Assembly: GCF_045310695.1 (NCBI RefSeq)
Contig: NZ_JBJIAA010000007.1
Location: forward strand, 124,001 to 188,000
Source of the DNA: Clostridium_S neuense
GTDB lineage: Bacteria > Bacillota > Clostridia > Clostridiales > Clostridiaceae
Length of the DNA: 64,000 nt
Reading direction: 5' to 3'
The notes beneath the pieces were generated by a model, which saw only the letters and a program-made list of their open reading frames with translations, searched no databases and was not told the origin of the DNA. A program made the position numbers and the translations under genes. Below are positions 16,684 through 25,506 of this stretch, piece after piece (position 1 is the first letter of the stretch; each line of letters starts with the position of its first letter).

Positions 16684-16949
16684 AATTGGCCTCCTCCACG
16701 TAAAAACATATATAATAATCTATATATATTAAAAAAAAATATTTTTATGTCTTGAAAATAAAACGTTTTAGCTGTTATTTAATTTTTATTGGCGATAAAT
16801 TTTTAATTATCTGATATAATTGTTTATAAAGATAATTGGTATTTTAGAACATAAATAGTTTGAGTTTCACAGTAGGTTCACTATATATTAAGCTATATCT
16901 TAAAAGAAAAGTTTACAGAATTACTTATATGATGAAGAGGGTGTGTGGG

Positions 16950-17423
16950 ATGAGAAGAAAAGATAGAGAAATTACAGATTTAAATAAAATTGCGGCAATT
17001 ATGAAAAAGTGTGATGTGTGCAGCTTAGCATTTTTTGATGATGAATATCCGTACATAGTACCATTAAATTTTGGTATGAATTTAGTAGAAGATAAAATAA
17101 CGTTGTATTTCCATGGAGCTAATGCTGGAAAGAAATTAGAATTAATAAAAAAGAACAATAAGGTAGGATTTGAAATGAATTGTTCTCATAAATTACTTTT
17201 AGGTGAAAAAGCGTGTAATTCAACTATGGAATATGAAAGTGTATGCGGAAATGGAATAATTGAAATCCTAAAAGAAGCAGAAAAAAGGGAAGCATTAACA
17301 TACATAATGAAACAATATAATGATAAGGAAGAATATGAATTTGATAGGAAATCAGTAGATGCTGTTGTAATATTTAGGCTTATAGTTTCTGAAGTACATG
17401 GGAAAATTTTAAAAAAACAGTAA
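16950..17423 (+). CDS. Pyridoxamine 5'-phosphate oxidase-like flavoprotein (NimA-type)
   Basis: A 157-residue protein with the order MRRKDREITD, CDVCSLAFFDDEYPYIVPLNFG, then KITLYFHGANAGKKLELIKKN and VGFEMN. This is typical of the split-barrel flavin proteins annotated as nitroimidazole resistance-like. The start is ATG 16950, from the family start MRRKD and AGAGGG at 16936-16941; upstream ATG 16929 is possible. They bind FMN or heme and reduce small substrates; the actual role here is unknown. Confidence 0.88.
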   Translation: MRRKDREITDLNKIAAIMKKCDVCSLAFFDDEYPYIVPLNFGMNLVEDKITLYFHGANAGKKLELIKKNNKVGFEMNCSHKLLLGEKACNSTMEYESVCGNGIIEILKEAEKREALTYIMKQYNDKEEYEFDRKSVDAVVIFRLIVSEVHGKILKKQ

Positions 17424-17490
17424 TGGGAAAAGGGGGTAGTGCTTAGTGGAATTGTAATTGCTATTATGTACTTTTTCACTAAGTATATAA

Positions 17491-18228
17491 ATGGGTGATA
17501 TAAATAAAAATAAGAAATCAAATGCAGAAAAGTTTATTGTGATTTATAATGAGTTAGATAGATATATGAGAAAATGTCTTGATGAGGATGATAGAATAGG
17601 TCATACTGATTTGGTAAAAAGGATGACTAAAAGAAATAAGACATTTGCAAAAAACAAAGATGATTTAATGCTTTTTGCAAGGCTTAGAAATTCAATTATT
17701 CATAATCCGTACAATAGAGAAATAGATCCTATTGCAGAACCACATGATAAAATTTTAGATAAATATAAAGAAATAAGAGATAAAGTACTTAATCCTCCTA
17801 TTGCATTAGACTCTATAGCTGTTAAGGGGAAGAATATATATTCAGTAACTGTAGATGAGTTTGCGTTCGATGTTATGAATATTATGAGAGATAATAACTA
17901 TACTCATGTGCCTGTAATTGATGGTGATTTTATAATTGGGGTGTTTAGCGAAAGCACAGTTTTTTCATATATGGTAGCTAATGAAGGTAGTCCTATTAAT
18001 AGAGATACTAAGATAAAAGAGTTTGAAGAATTTATTCCTCTTGATAGGCATGTTAGTGAATTTTTTTCTTTTGTGCATAAGGACACATTGGTAGTGGAAA
18101 TTGAAGAAATATTTCAAAGGAAGTTCAATGGTAAAAAGAGACTTTCAGTGATTTTTATTACTGAAACGGGGAGAGTTAAGGAGAAGATTCTAGGGCTTAT
18201 AACTCCATGGGATGTTGCAGCAAAGTAG
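17491..18228 (+). CDS. HEPN-like domain fused to tandem CBS domains
   Basis: A 245-residue protein. The N-terminal ~95 residues are helical and carry R66-N67-S68-I69-I70-H71, fitting the R-x4-H (R-N-x3-H) motif of HEPN ribonuclease-like domains. Residues ~112-165 (VTVDEFAFDVMNIMRDN, THVPVIDG, IGVFSEST) are a CBS domain and residues ~175-245 a second. CBS pairs bind adenine nucleotides, so the fusion suggests nucleotide-gated RNA cleavage or binding. No clear RBS; a hairpin at 17442-17484 lies in front. The HEPN call is from a short motif only. Confidence 0.7.
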   Translation: MGDINKNKKSNAEKFIVIYNELDRYMRKCLDEDDRIGHTDLVKRMTKRNKTFAKNKDDLMLFARLRNSIIHNPYNREIDPIAEPHDKILDKYKEIRDKVLNPPIALDSIAVKGKNIYSVTVDEFAFDVMNIMRDNNYTHVPVIDGDFIIGVFSESTVFSYMVANEGSPINRDTKIKEFEEFIPLDRHVSEFFSFVHKDTLVVEIEEIFQRKFNGKKRLSVIFITETGRVKEKILGLITPWDVAAK

Positions 18229-18296
18229 TAGAGATTGATTTTTGTATGTTTCTATAGAGAATTTAAATGAATTTTAACTTAAGTTAATCAAAAGAA

Positions 18297-18336
18297 CTCT
18301 AGGTAACTTGATATGAGGGTTACCTAGGGTTTTGTT
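18297..18336 (+). terminator. Intrinsic terminator
   Basis: CTCTAGGTAAC pairs with GTTACCTAGGG around a short loop, followed by TTTTGTTT. Confidence 0.8.
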
Positions 18337-18419
18337 TAATTAAAAATACATTAATAATATGGTATAATTAAAAAATGTACAAATTTACGAATTAATAAAG
18401 AAAGGAATTAATTTATAGT

Positions 18420-19220
18420 ATGAGCTTATTTATTGACATATTAATGAGAACTGTAGTAGAAACAGTTTATTTAACAGGTATTATTATTTTAATAGGTTTT
18501 TTCCTTGGTGTACTTAGAAATAGTTCAATTAAAAATTTTCAGAGAAGTTTTGGAATAAGAGCTGTGATGGTAACAGCCTTTATAGGAGTTCCAGTACATG
18601 AATTGAGTCATGCAATTGCAGCACTTTTATTTAGGCATCATATAAATGATATAAAATTACTTCAAAAACCTGATGGAAATGGTGTTCTTGGATATGTTAA
18701 TCATTCGTATAATACTAGAAGTGTTTATCAAGAGATAGGAAACTTCTTTATAGGAATTGCACCTATTTTTGGCGGAATTGCATCTATAATTGTTTTAATG
18801 AGATTTTTAATGAAGGATGCTTATGATAAATTTGTTCAAATAATAATATCAAATTTTCATATAACGGTGTTAAATGAGGAAATGTTAAAAAAAATTATGA
18901 GTTCATATTTGGGACTAGTAAAGTCAATATTCTCATTTAGTAACTTTAAAAATCCGTGTTTTTACGTGTTTATTTTTTTGGCTATATGCATATCCTCACA
19001 TATATCCTTAAGTAGTGCAGATATAAAGGGGGCTTCAAGGGGACTTGCTATTATATTCATAATACTGTTTTTGCTCAATGTCTTTGGATTAATCAATAAT
19101 ATATCAAAGTTTAATATAGAGAAATATAATATTTTTATAACAAGTTTTCTTTTTATAGCTGTTATATTATCGCTTATAACATTTATTATAAGTTTGTTTT
19201 TTGTAATTATAAAAAGATAA
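18420..19220 (+). CDS. Integral membrane protein with HExxH motif (M50-like)
   Basis: A 266-residue protein with about five membrane segments. HELSH at residues ~61-65, in PVHELSHAIAALLFRHH, sits at a membrane border, as in intramembrane or membrane-bound zinc proteases. No clear NPDG-type second motif was found, so the protease assignment is tentative. The hypothetical gene at 19246 follows by 25 bases in the same operon. Confidence 0.6.
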   Translation: MSLFIDILMRTVVETVYLTGIIILIGFFLGVLRNSSIKNFQRSFGIRAVMVTAFIGVPVHELSHAIAALLFRHHINDIKLLQKPDGNGVLGYVNHSYNTRSVYQEIGNFFIGIAPIFGGIASIIVLMRFLMKDAYDKFVQIIISNFHITVLNEEMLKKIMSSYLGLVKSIFSFSNFKNPCFYVFIFLAICISSHISLSSADIKGASRGLAIIFIILFLLNVFGLINNISKFNIEKYNIFITSFLFIAVILSLITFIISLFFVIIKR

Positions 19221-19245
19221 GCAATATGCGGAAAGAAGGAATAAA

Positions 19246-19824
19246 ATGTTAGAGAAAACATCAAGATTAGGAAAACATTTTGAAAATTTATTCAGTAATA
19301 TTGATAATAAGCTACTTATTGAAAAAGAGCAAAGACTTAGAGCAAAGCTTGGAAATGAAATGCATGATTGTATTTTCACAGAAGAAATAAATCACAAAAT
19401 GAATGTTATTGATTTTTCAGACTTAGGCTTATTAGATAGTTCCAACGATGAAGTTGCATTTCTTTTTTCTACAATATTTCCAGTATTTATTGAGAATAAT
19501 GGCGTTATTTTTAGATTATATAGGCATAAAATAGAGGTTGATTTATCTGATGAAATGTCAGACAGATACATTTTTATATTTTCAGAAGGTAGATTTACTT
19601 CTGGATTATTTCAATGCTTTAGATTATATGATGATGAGTATATTTATGGAATAAAAAAAATAATAGCAGCAATTCCAATGCTTAGAAAGGCTATTTTAGA
19701 TGCTTTGGATAACTTGGAAAAGAGCAGTCAAAACTTTAAAAGTGACATGAATAATTTTAAAAGTAAAGTTGATTTAGCAGAAAAAAATTATAACGAAGTG
19801 CTTAAGGAATTAAGATGTAAATAA
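19246..19824 (+). CDS. Protein of unknown function
   Basis: A 192-residue soluble protein that I do not recognise. It has a mixed alpha/beta body and a C-terminal helix of ~55 residues with heptad-like pattern (LDNLEKSSQNFKSDMNNFKSKV), a likely coiled coil. AAGGA lies 6 bases before the ATG. Its pairing with the HExxH membrane protein suggests a common process. A terminator follows at once. Confidence 0.6.
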   Translation: MLEKTSRLGKHFENLFSNIDNKLLIEKEQRLRAKLGNEMHDCIFTEEINHKMNVIDFSDLGLLDSSNDEVAFLFSTIFPVFIENNGVIFRLYRHKIEVDLSDEMSDRYIFIFSEGRFTSGLFQCFRLYDDEYIYGIKKIIAAIPMLRKAILDALDNLEKSSQNFKSDMNNFKSKVDLAEKNYNEVLKELRCK

Positions 19825-19847
19825 TTATTTTAGAAGTTTTAAATATG

Positions 19848-19886
19848 AGGCAGAGCAACAAATAATAGTTGCTTTGCCTTATTTTT
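19848..19886 (+). terminator. Intrinsic terminator
   Basis: AGGCAGAGCAAC with GTTGCTTTGCCTT, followed by ATTTTT. Confidence 0.8.
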
Positions 19887-20040
19887 ATAACAATTATTTA
19901 ATTTTATAATGTAGCTGATATTTTAAAGTAGTAAATTACATTATATTCTATTAAAAATATATACAATATTGTAAAAATAAGTATAATATGATAAAATTAG
20001 TTTAAATATGCATAAAATTTATTTATATAGGTGGGGGTAT

Positions 20041-20505
20041 ATGATGGGATTTATAAGAAATTCAGCAAAAGCTATAATTATAAAAGAGGATAAAATTTTG
20101 CTTATTAAAAATTTAGATGATAATGGCTATTTTTACTTGCTTCCTGGTGGAGAGCAGGAGAAATTTGAAACTATGAAGGAAACAGCTATAAGAGAATGCA
20201 GAGAAGAAATTTCAGCGGAAATAGAGGTTGGTGATATAAGATTTATAAGGGAATATATAGGCAAGAATCATGAGTTTTATGATGCTGATTTTGAATTGCA
20301 CCAAATCGAATATATATTTATTTGCTACTTGAAGGAAAATAGTAAGGTTAAAAATGGATCTATACCGGATAACAGACAAGTAGGAATTGAGTGGATAAAA
20401 TTAAATAAGCTTAAGGAATATAGAATTTACCCAGGGATACTTAAGGAATTAATTAAAAATGATGGAAGTATTACTGGAGAAATATATTTAGGAGATGTAA
20501 ACTGA
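20041..20505 (+). CDS. NUDIX hydrolase
   Basis: A 154-residue single NUDIX domain. The box G-x5-E-x7-RE-x2-EE is present (GGEQEKFETMKETAIRECREE, residues ~41-61), though the usual final Gly is replaced (ISA). The start ATG 20041 follows GTGGGGG; ATG 20044 is equally possible. Cleaves some X-linked nucleoside diphosphate; substrate unknown. Confidence 0.9.
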   Translation: MMGFIRNSAKAIIIKEDKILLIKNLDDNGYFYLLPGGEQEKFETMKETAIRECREEISAEIEVGDIRFIREYIGKNHEFYDADFELHQIEYIFICYLKENSKVKNGSIPDNRQVGIEWIKLNKLKEYRIYPGILKELIKNDGSITGEIYLGDVN

Positions 20506-20608
20506 TTAAATATTAAAATAAATATAGGTTTTTGTTATATTAAACTTTAAATTATAATTTATTTGTTGTAAAATATAATTGTAAAATTTGCTTTTAGGAA
20601 GTGGTCTA

Positions 20609-21025
20609 TTGCAAGGAGAAAAATGTGCAGTATGCGATAAAGAAGGAGAAAGGCATCACATAGTGTATAAAAGTCAGGGCGGATTAGATTTCCCTCTTAA
20701 TTATGTATATTTGTGCGCTGAGCATCATAGAGGCGTTAATGGCCCTCATAAAAATAGAAAAGTGGATTTAAAATATAAGATTGAAATGCAAAAGAAAATC
20801 GAGGAGATTTTAGTTTATGATTTTTATAAGTTAAAAGATTTTATGGAGCTCTTGCATATTAATAAAAGACAGGCAAAACTTATAACTAAAGACTTTAAAT
20901 TATATAAAGAAGGTTATAGAAAGATAGATTTAATAAAAAGGATCATGGGTGGCAAATTATATTATGATTATATGCTAGATGATAATTATGATGAGTCATG
21001 GAAAGAGCTCGACAATCTAATTTAA
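20609..21025 (+). CDS. HNH endonuclease-like protein
   Basis: A 138-residue protein. The first 55 residues carry C-x2-C (CAVCDKEG), RHHIVYKSQGG with the catalytic-type His pair, and LCAEHH closing the zinc site. This is the betabeta-alpha metal arrangement of HNH nucleases. The rest is helical (KRQAKLITKDFK), possibly DNA-binding. The start TTG 20609 follows AGGAAGTGG; the TTG at 20588 lies before that RBS. No phage or restriction genes are adjacent, so it stands alone. Confidence 0.8.
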   Translation: MQGEKCAVCDKEGERHHIVYKSQGGLDFPLNYVYLCAEHHRGVNGPHKNRKVDLKYKIEMQKKIEEILVYDFYKLKDFMELLHINKRQAKLITKDFKLYKEGYRKIDLIKRIMGGKLYYDYMLDDNYDESWKELDNLI

Positions 21026-21045
21026 ATATATTGGTTTTATTAACG

Positions 21046-21094
21046 AAAAGGAAATATAAAGAGACTGTGATACAGTCTCTTTATATTTCCTTTT
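21046..21094. terminator. Perfect 21-bp hairpin shared by two convergent genes
   Basis: Left arm 21046-21066 and right arm 21074-21094 are perfectly complementary over 21 bases, with loop GTGATAC. It ends the HNH transcript, and its right arm also encodes the last residues and stop of the minus-strand gene at 21081. The A/T-rich outer arms allow termination in both directions. Confidence 0.75.
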
Positions 21095-21293
21095 CTATTT
21101 CCATTTCCATTTCTGTTTCTGTTTTTGTTTCTATTTCTTTTAAACTTTTTGCTAGACTTTCAGTGATTTTATCAAAGTTTTCTTTAAATAAAATTCCATT
21201 GACAATTTGAGATTTTATAAGCTTTCCATCTTTATATACATTTACTGAATCACTTTTACCCTTAAATAAAAAATCACCTATGGTTTTTTCCAT
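21081..21293 (-). CDS. Small protein with Glu/Thr/Met-rich tail
   Basis: A 70-residue protein with an excellent GAGGAGG RBS. The body (GDFLFKGKSDSVNVYKDGKL) looks like a small beta-sheet domain. The tail KTETEMEMEIEKEI is a short repeat that falls on the terminator palindrome, so it may have grown by slippage. I do not recognise it. Confidence 0.6.
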   Translation of the reverse strand: MEKTIGDFLFKGKSDSVNVYKDGKLIKSQIVNGILFKENFDKITESLAKSLKEIETKTETEMEMEIEKEI

Positions 21294-21440
21294 AAATATA
21301 TCCTCCTCGCATTACATGTTAAGGGCTGTAATAGATAAATTTTAGGATAATTATCTAAAACAACATTAACTTTTATTATACAAAATTAAGAATAAAATTT
21401 CAAGTGAAAGGTAAATATAATTTCTAAGGAGATGATTATT

Positions 21441-21602
21441 TTGTCACATAGTACAGGAAAAAAGGCAACTAAAGAATTTTCAAAGAAAACAACAAAACCA
21501 GAGCCAATACAAAGAGATAATGTAAAAGCACAAGCAACGTTTTCCAATTCACATGATCATAAAAAATGTAATAATACTATTAGCCAAAACCTAAGTAAAT
21601 AA
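21441..21602 (+). CDS. Small basic hypothetical protein
   Basis: A 53-residue frame begun by TTG after AAGGAGATGAT. It begins MSHSTGKKATKEFSKK, is rich in K, T, N and Q and has a central HDHKKC. Composition suggests a disordered protein. Support is the strong RBS and the spacing only. Confidence 0.5.
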   Translation: MSHSTGKKATKEFSKKTTKPEPIQRDNVKAQATFSNSHDHKKCNNTISQNLSK

Positions 21603-21704
21603 TAAATAGGTTTAAAAAATGTTATAAGTGACAATACTTCTTTATATAGGAAAGCTAGATGAAATATTAAGTCATATTTTGTTTTTCCTTTAGGAGTGGT
21701 GATT

Positions 21705-21878
21705 TTGAAAAAAAATATTTTGTTTTGTGATGATGAAGAATTGTGGGCAATAAAGATGAGCTTATGGTCATATAGAAATTTTCTTTCCAATGAAAAGAAA
21801 AATGGCAACAAAAATGTTAAAGAGAGAGAAACAATGATTAAAAATATAATTCATAATATTGAAAGCATCGCGAAGTAA
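21705..21878 (+). CDS. Small hypothetical protein
   Basis: A 57-residue frame begun by TTG after TAGGAGTGG. MKKNILFCDDEELWAIK looks superficially like the first strand of a response-regulator receiver, but the protein ends long before a receiver fold could form. Its last codons (GCGAAGTAA) are like an R1 end, so the stop may come from the repeat. It could be a truncated or novel small protein. Confidence 0.4.
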   Translation: MKKNILFCDDEELWAIKMSLWSYRNFLSNEKKNGNKNVKERETMIKNIIHNIESIAK

Positions 21879-21887
21879 AAACAGGTT

Positions 21888-22203
21888 ACAAAGATTCATG
21901 CCTAAATTCCGTAGGTACGGAGGAATTTTTTCCTTGCACCTACGGTGGGAGCGAAGTAAAAATGCTGAAGGAACGATTTAAAAAAATCCTAATAAATCTT
22001 CACCTAAAAATTGTAAAATACTTAGAGATTTCAATTTGTCTGAGCGTATGCGAGTTATTGAAATCTCTTAGTATTTTATGATTTTTGAGTCTTAGATTTA
22101 TAGGATTTTTTTATTGAAAGTACTTTTATATTATTCTAGAAAGATAATGGGCTTACGCCCAAACCCCGCGTATGTGTATGCGACGAAGCATTGTTACTTC
22201 GCA
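21888..22203 (-). repeat. R1 repeat (R1c) with an R2-like insert
   Basis: Small hairpin (CCGTAGGTACGG), GCACCTACGGTGGGAGCGAAG, GAAGGAACG, then the long A/T-flanked hairpin. A segment with GGGCTTACGCCCAAACCCCG (22150-22169) is inserted before the GAAGCATTGTTACTTCGC end, which stops about 5 bases from the pyruvate kinase stop codon. Confidence 0.75.
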
Positions 22204-22207
22204 CTTT

Positions 22208-23626
22208 TTAGACTACTTGAACTTTTAACATATTTGTTGAGCCTGACTTTGCTATAGGTATTCCAGCAGCTATTACAATAATATCACCGCTTTTTACTAA
22301 GTTTTCTTCAACAGCTCTTTTTATGCAAGTATCTATTAATTCATCTGTAGAAGTAACTTTTGGAGATAATATAGTTGTGACACCAAAAGTTAATGCTAAA
22401 CTTCTAGCAACTTTTTCATGCGGTGTAACAGCTATAATTGGACAACTAGGCTTATATTTTGAAATCATCTTAGCGGTGAGGCCACTTTGAGTTGCAGTTA
22501 TTATTGCAGCTGCATTTAATTCTGATGCAGTTGTACAGGTAGCAAGACTTATTGCATTTGAAAGATTTGTTAATGAACTTTCTCTAAGTTTGTTTAAAAC
22601 TTCTTTGTAATTTATGTGTTTTTCAGCGTTTTGGGCAATCTTTGACATAGTAGTTGCAGCTTCAACAGGATAAGAACCACTTGCACTTTCACCACTAAGC
22701 ATTACAGCATCTGTACCATCATAAATAGCATTAGCAACATCAGAAGCTTCAGCCCTTGTTGGTCTAGGATTTCTAATCATGGAATCAAGCATTTGAGTAG
22801 CTGTTATAACTAGTTTGCCAGCATTATTGCACTTATCTATTATCATCTTTTGGACTATAGGAACATTTTCTATAGGAATTTCTACACCCATATCTCCTCT
22901 AGCTACCATAACTCCATCTGCTTCTTTAAGTATGGCGTCTATATTGTCTACGCCTTCTTGGGTTTCTATTTTAGTTATTACTTTTATATCTTTACCGCCG
23001 TTCTCTTTTAAAATCTTCTTTACTTCAACGACATCTTCCGCCTTTCTTATAAAGGATGCAGCAACCATATCAGCCTCCATTTCACAGGCAAATTTTAAAT
23101 CATCTATGTCCTTTGTGGTAACAGCTGGGAGCCCTATGGAAACATTTGGAACATTAACACCTTTATGATTTGAAATTGTTCCATTTACCTGTGCAGTACA
23201 TAAAATAGCTTCTCCTTTAACTTCATTTACTGTAAAGCCGAGTAAGCCATCGTCTACAAGTATAGTGTCACCCTTTTTTACTTCCTTATAAAGATCTTCA
23301 TAAGAAATAGAACATTTTGTGGAATCTCCTAAGATTTCTTTATCACATATTATTGTAAATGGATTCCCTTTTACAATTTCAGCAGAGTCACCTTCAAAAT
23401 TATGAGTTCTTATTTTAGGACCTTTTATATCTACTACAATAGCTACATGTTTGTTTAATTCTTTTCTTAAATCTTTTATAAGGTCAATTACTTTTTTATG
23501 GCTTTCATGTGTTCCATGAGAAAAATTTAATCTTGCAGCATTCATTCCAATATTCATTAAATCTGTTAAGGTTTGTCTATTATCGCTTGCAGGACCAATT
23601 GTGAAAATCATTTTTGTTTTTTGCAT
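22208..23626 (-). CDS. pyk: Pyruvate kinase
   Basis: A 472-residue short-form pyruvate kinase: MQKTKMIFTIGPASD start, ITKIETQEGVDNID with the catalytic lysine and metal-binding Glu, and MLSGESASG. It converts PEP and ADP to pyruvate and ATP, the last step of glycolysis. It lacks the extra C-terminal PEP-utilising domain found in Bacillus and some clostridia. The start is ATG 23626 behind CGAGGTGAT; the GTG at 23635 is within the RBS. It lies 21 bases after the NodB-like gene, likely one transcript. Confidence 0.97.
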   Translation of the reverse strand: MQKTKMIFTIGPASDNRQTLTDLMNIGMNAARLNFSHGTHESHKKVIDLIKDLRKELNKHVAIVVDIKGPKIRTHNFEGDSAEIVKGNPFTIICDKEILGDSTKCSISYEDLYKEVKKGDTILVDDGLLGFTVNEVKGEAILCTAQVNGTISNHKGVNVPNVSIGLPAVTTKDIDDLKFACEMEADMVAASFIRKAEDVVEVKKILKENGGKDIKVITKIETQEGVDNIDAILKEADGVMVARGDMGVEIPIENVPIVQKMIIDKCNNAGKLVITATQMLDSMIRNPRPTRAEASDVANAIYDGTDAVMLSGESASGSYPVEAATTMSKIAQNAEKHINYKEVLNKLRESSLTNLSNAISLATCTTASELNAAAIITATQSGLTAKMISKYKPSCPIIAVTPHEKVARSLALTFGVTTILSPKVTSTDELIDTCIKRAVEENLVKSGDIIVIAAGIPIAKSGSTNMLKVQVV

Positions 23627-23647
23627 GTTAATCACCTCGTATATTAT

Positions 23648-24421
23648 TTATAAAATTTTAAAGGTATATCCTCCTTTTAGCAAATACTCTATTATTTGCG
23701 GTAGAGCTTTTAAGGTAGCCTTACAATTATAATCATCGTGCATCAGGATAACAATATGATCTTTGTTTCTGCAAGAAATCTTAACTCTATCCACTATATT
23801 AGAGTAACCAGAAGAAGAAGTTTCTAAACTATCGAAGGAATCGACATTCCAATCTACATAGTTATAGCCTGATTTTGCAATAGTTTGTCTAAATGTAGAA
23901 CTAACCATATTGGAGCCACCTGGAAATCTTATAAGATGCTGCTGAAAATTATTGCCTCCAAGTATAGTACTTATAACATCGTTACTTTCTTTTAAATCTT
24001 GAAGATAATTTTGAGGATTTATGTACAAATTTTTATAATTTGTGTCAAAACTTCTTAAAGCAATCTGATTTCCACTGCGTTTGGCTCTGATTAATACATC
24101 TGAATTACTAATGGAGTTTTTACCATTTACAAAAAACGTAGCTTTTGTATTATAACTCTTTAATATATTAAGTACTTCTGGAGTTACATTTGAAGATGGA
24201 CCTCCATCAAAGGTTAAATAAGCAATTTTTTGTCCGTCTTTAGTAAATGGATATTTTATTTTCCCAATGCTTGAGTTAATAGTTTTTCCTATGACTATAG
24301 GCTTAATAACAGTTTTTTGTGTCAAATGAAATTTTATCACATAAATCAAAGATACAAATACAATTGTTATTAAAAGTACCAAACTAGATCTAAATAAAAG
24401 TTTTTTATTTTGTGTTATCAA
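23648..24421 (-). CDS. Polysaccharide deacetylase (NodB) fold protein, catalytic metal site degenerate
   Basis: A 257-residue protein with an N-terminal membrane anchor (residues ~10-30) and an outward NodB domain. Motif 1 reads TFDGGPS (70-76), so the second, metal-binding Asp of the usual TFDDGP is Gly. Motif 2, usually H-x3-H, reads ALRSFDTNY (121-129) without either His. Motif 3 RFPGG, motif 4 DWN and motif 5 LMHD are kept. The metal triad is thus gone, and the protein may be inactive or bind glycan only. Start is TTG after GGGAGGT. Confidence 0.85.
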   Translation of the reverse strand: MITQNKKLLFRSSLVLLITIVFVSLIYVIKFHLTQKTVIKPIVIGKTINSSIGKIKYPFTKDGQKIAYLTFDGGPSSNVTPEVLNILKSYNTKATFFVNGKNSISNSDVLIRAKRSGNQIALRSFDTNYKNLYINPQNYLQDLKESNDVISTILGGNNFQQHLIRFPGGSNMVSSTFRQTIAKSGYNYVDWNVDSFDSLETSSSGYSNIVDRVKISCRNKDHIVILMHDDYNCKATLKALPQIIEYLLKGGYTFKIL

Positions 24422-24511
24422 TTGTTATACCTCCCTCAGCTTAGTAAAGTCATTATTTATAAAAAGGTATTTTCAAAATTATCTTTGATTTAATTATAAA
24501 ATTTTTAACTA

Positions 24512-24537
24512 TAAAAATAAAGGGATTTTTATCCCTA
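24512..24537 (-). terminator. Terminator after the TerC gene
   Basis: AGGGAT-AAAA-ATCCCT hairpin followed by TTTATTTTT on the minus strand. It overlaps the stop of the TerC gene. Confidence 0.7.
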
Positions 24538-25260
24538 ATTTCTTGTTTTATCTACAGCAGATTCTTTATGCTCTCTTGAATTGCTGTTATTCTTATTATA
24601 TTTTGTTACCATGTAAATACCATATAAAAATACTATCACTGCAGCTATATATGGAAAATACTGAACAAAAGCAGATGATATCCTTGATTTAATAATAGTA
24701 TCATTTAAAAGCATAGAAAAAGCTGTATGGGCAAGAATTGCGCCACCTATATAAATAACTATTTTGTATTTCTGCATGAGCTTTGCTACGTATTGACTTC
24801 CTAAAAATATTATTGGTATATTTAAAAGGAGACCAAAAATAATTAAAAATATATTTCCTGCCGCAGCTCCTGCTATGGCAAGTACATTATCTAAACTCAT
24901 TGTAATGTCAGCAATGATAATACTTGTTACTGCTGTCCATAGCTTTTGTGAACTATGTATAACCTTGTTATCAGTATCATTTTCAGGCTTTATAAAATCC
25001 CATGTAATTTTTATGAGTAATAAGCCGCCAATAAGTTTTATAGGAAGCCATTGAATCATAAGTATATAGGTTACTAGGCATGCAAAGATTATTCTTAAAA
25101 GTACAGCAGCTGTTACTCCTATTACAGAAGCTTTTTTTGCAAGTTTGCTTGGAAGATCTCTTGTTGCAAGTGCTATAACTCCTATGTTATCACCACTTAG
25201 TACTATGTCCAGCAGTGTTATTTGAAGAGCTCCAGCTACTAAGGCTATAAAGTTAGACAT
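24535..25260 (-). CDS. TerC/YjbE family integral membrane protein
   Basis: A 241-residue protein with about seven membrane segments. The TerC signatures LSGDNIGVIALATR (start) and MSLDNVLAIAGAA (middle) carry the conserved acidic residues of the metal path. Relatives in Bacillus (YceF, YkoY, YjbE) export manganese, often to secreted enzymes. A yybP-ykoY Mn riboswitch would be typical, but none is recognisable in the 230-base leader. AAGGAGG precedes the ATG. Confidence 0.9.
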   Translation of the reverse strand: MSNFIALVAGALQITLLDIVLSGDNIGVIALATRDLPSKLAKKASVIGVTAAVLLRIIFACLVTYILMIQWLPIKLIGGLLLIKITWDFIKPENDTDNKVIHSSQKLWTAVTSIIIADITMSLDNVLAIAGAAAGNIFLIIFGLLLNIPIIFLGSQYVAKLMQKYKIVIYIGGAILAHTAFSMLLNDTIIKSRISSAFVQYFPYIAAVIVFLYGIYMVTKYNKNNSNSREHKESAVDKTRN

Positions 25261-25506
25261 ATTTTTCCTCCTTGGATTATATAAATAAAAGTTAACTTTT
25301 TATGTGGTTAAAAAAACCTCATAAAATAATTACATTTATTATTATATTATTAAATTAATAATATTTCAAATGAATTTAAATTTGGTTTTATTATTGAATA
25401 GATAAAAAATATTTAAATTTATTGATGCTTTTTTATTGATTGGGTGATATTATTAAATATATGTCGTTTTAGGACGAAATTTATTTGAAAAATGGAGATG
25501 AAAATT

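Noticed and set aside
20609..21025. HNH protein as a restriction or homing endonuclease
   Set aside because: No methylase, specificity subunit, intron or intein context is nearby, so only the domain is called.
25261..25490. Possible Mn (yybP-ykoY) riboswitch before the TerC gene
   Set aside because: None of the conserved GGGGAGUA-type segments are visible on the minus strand.
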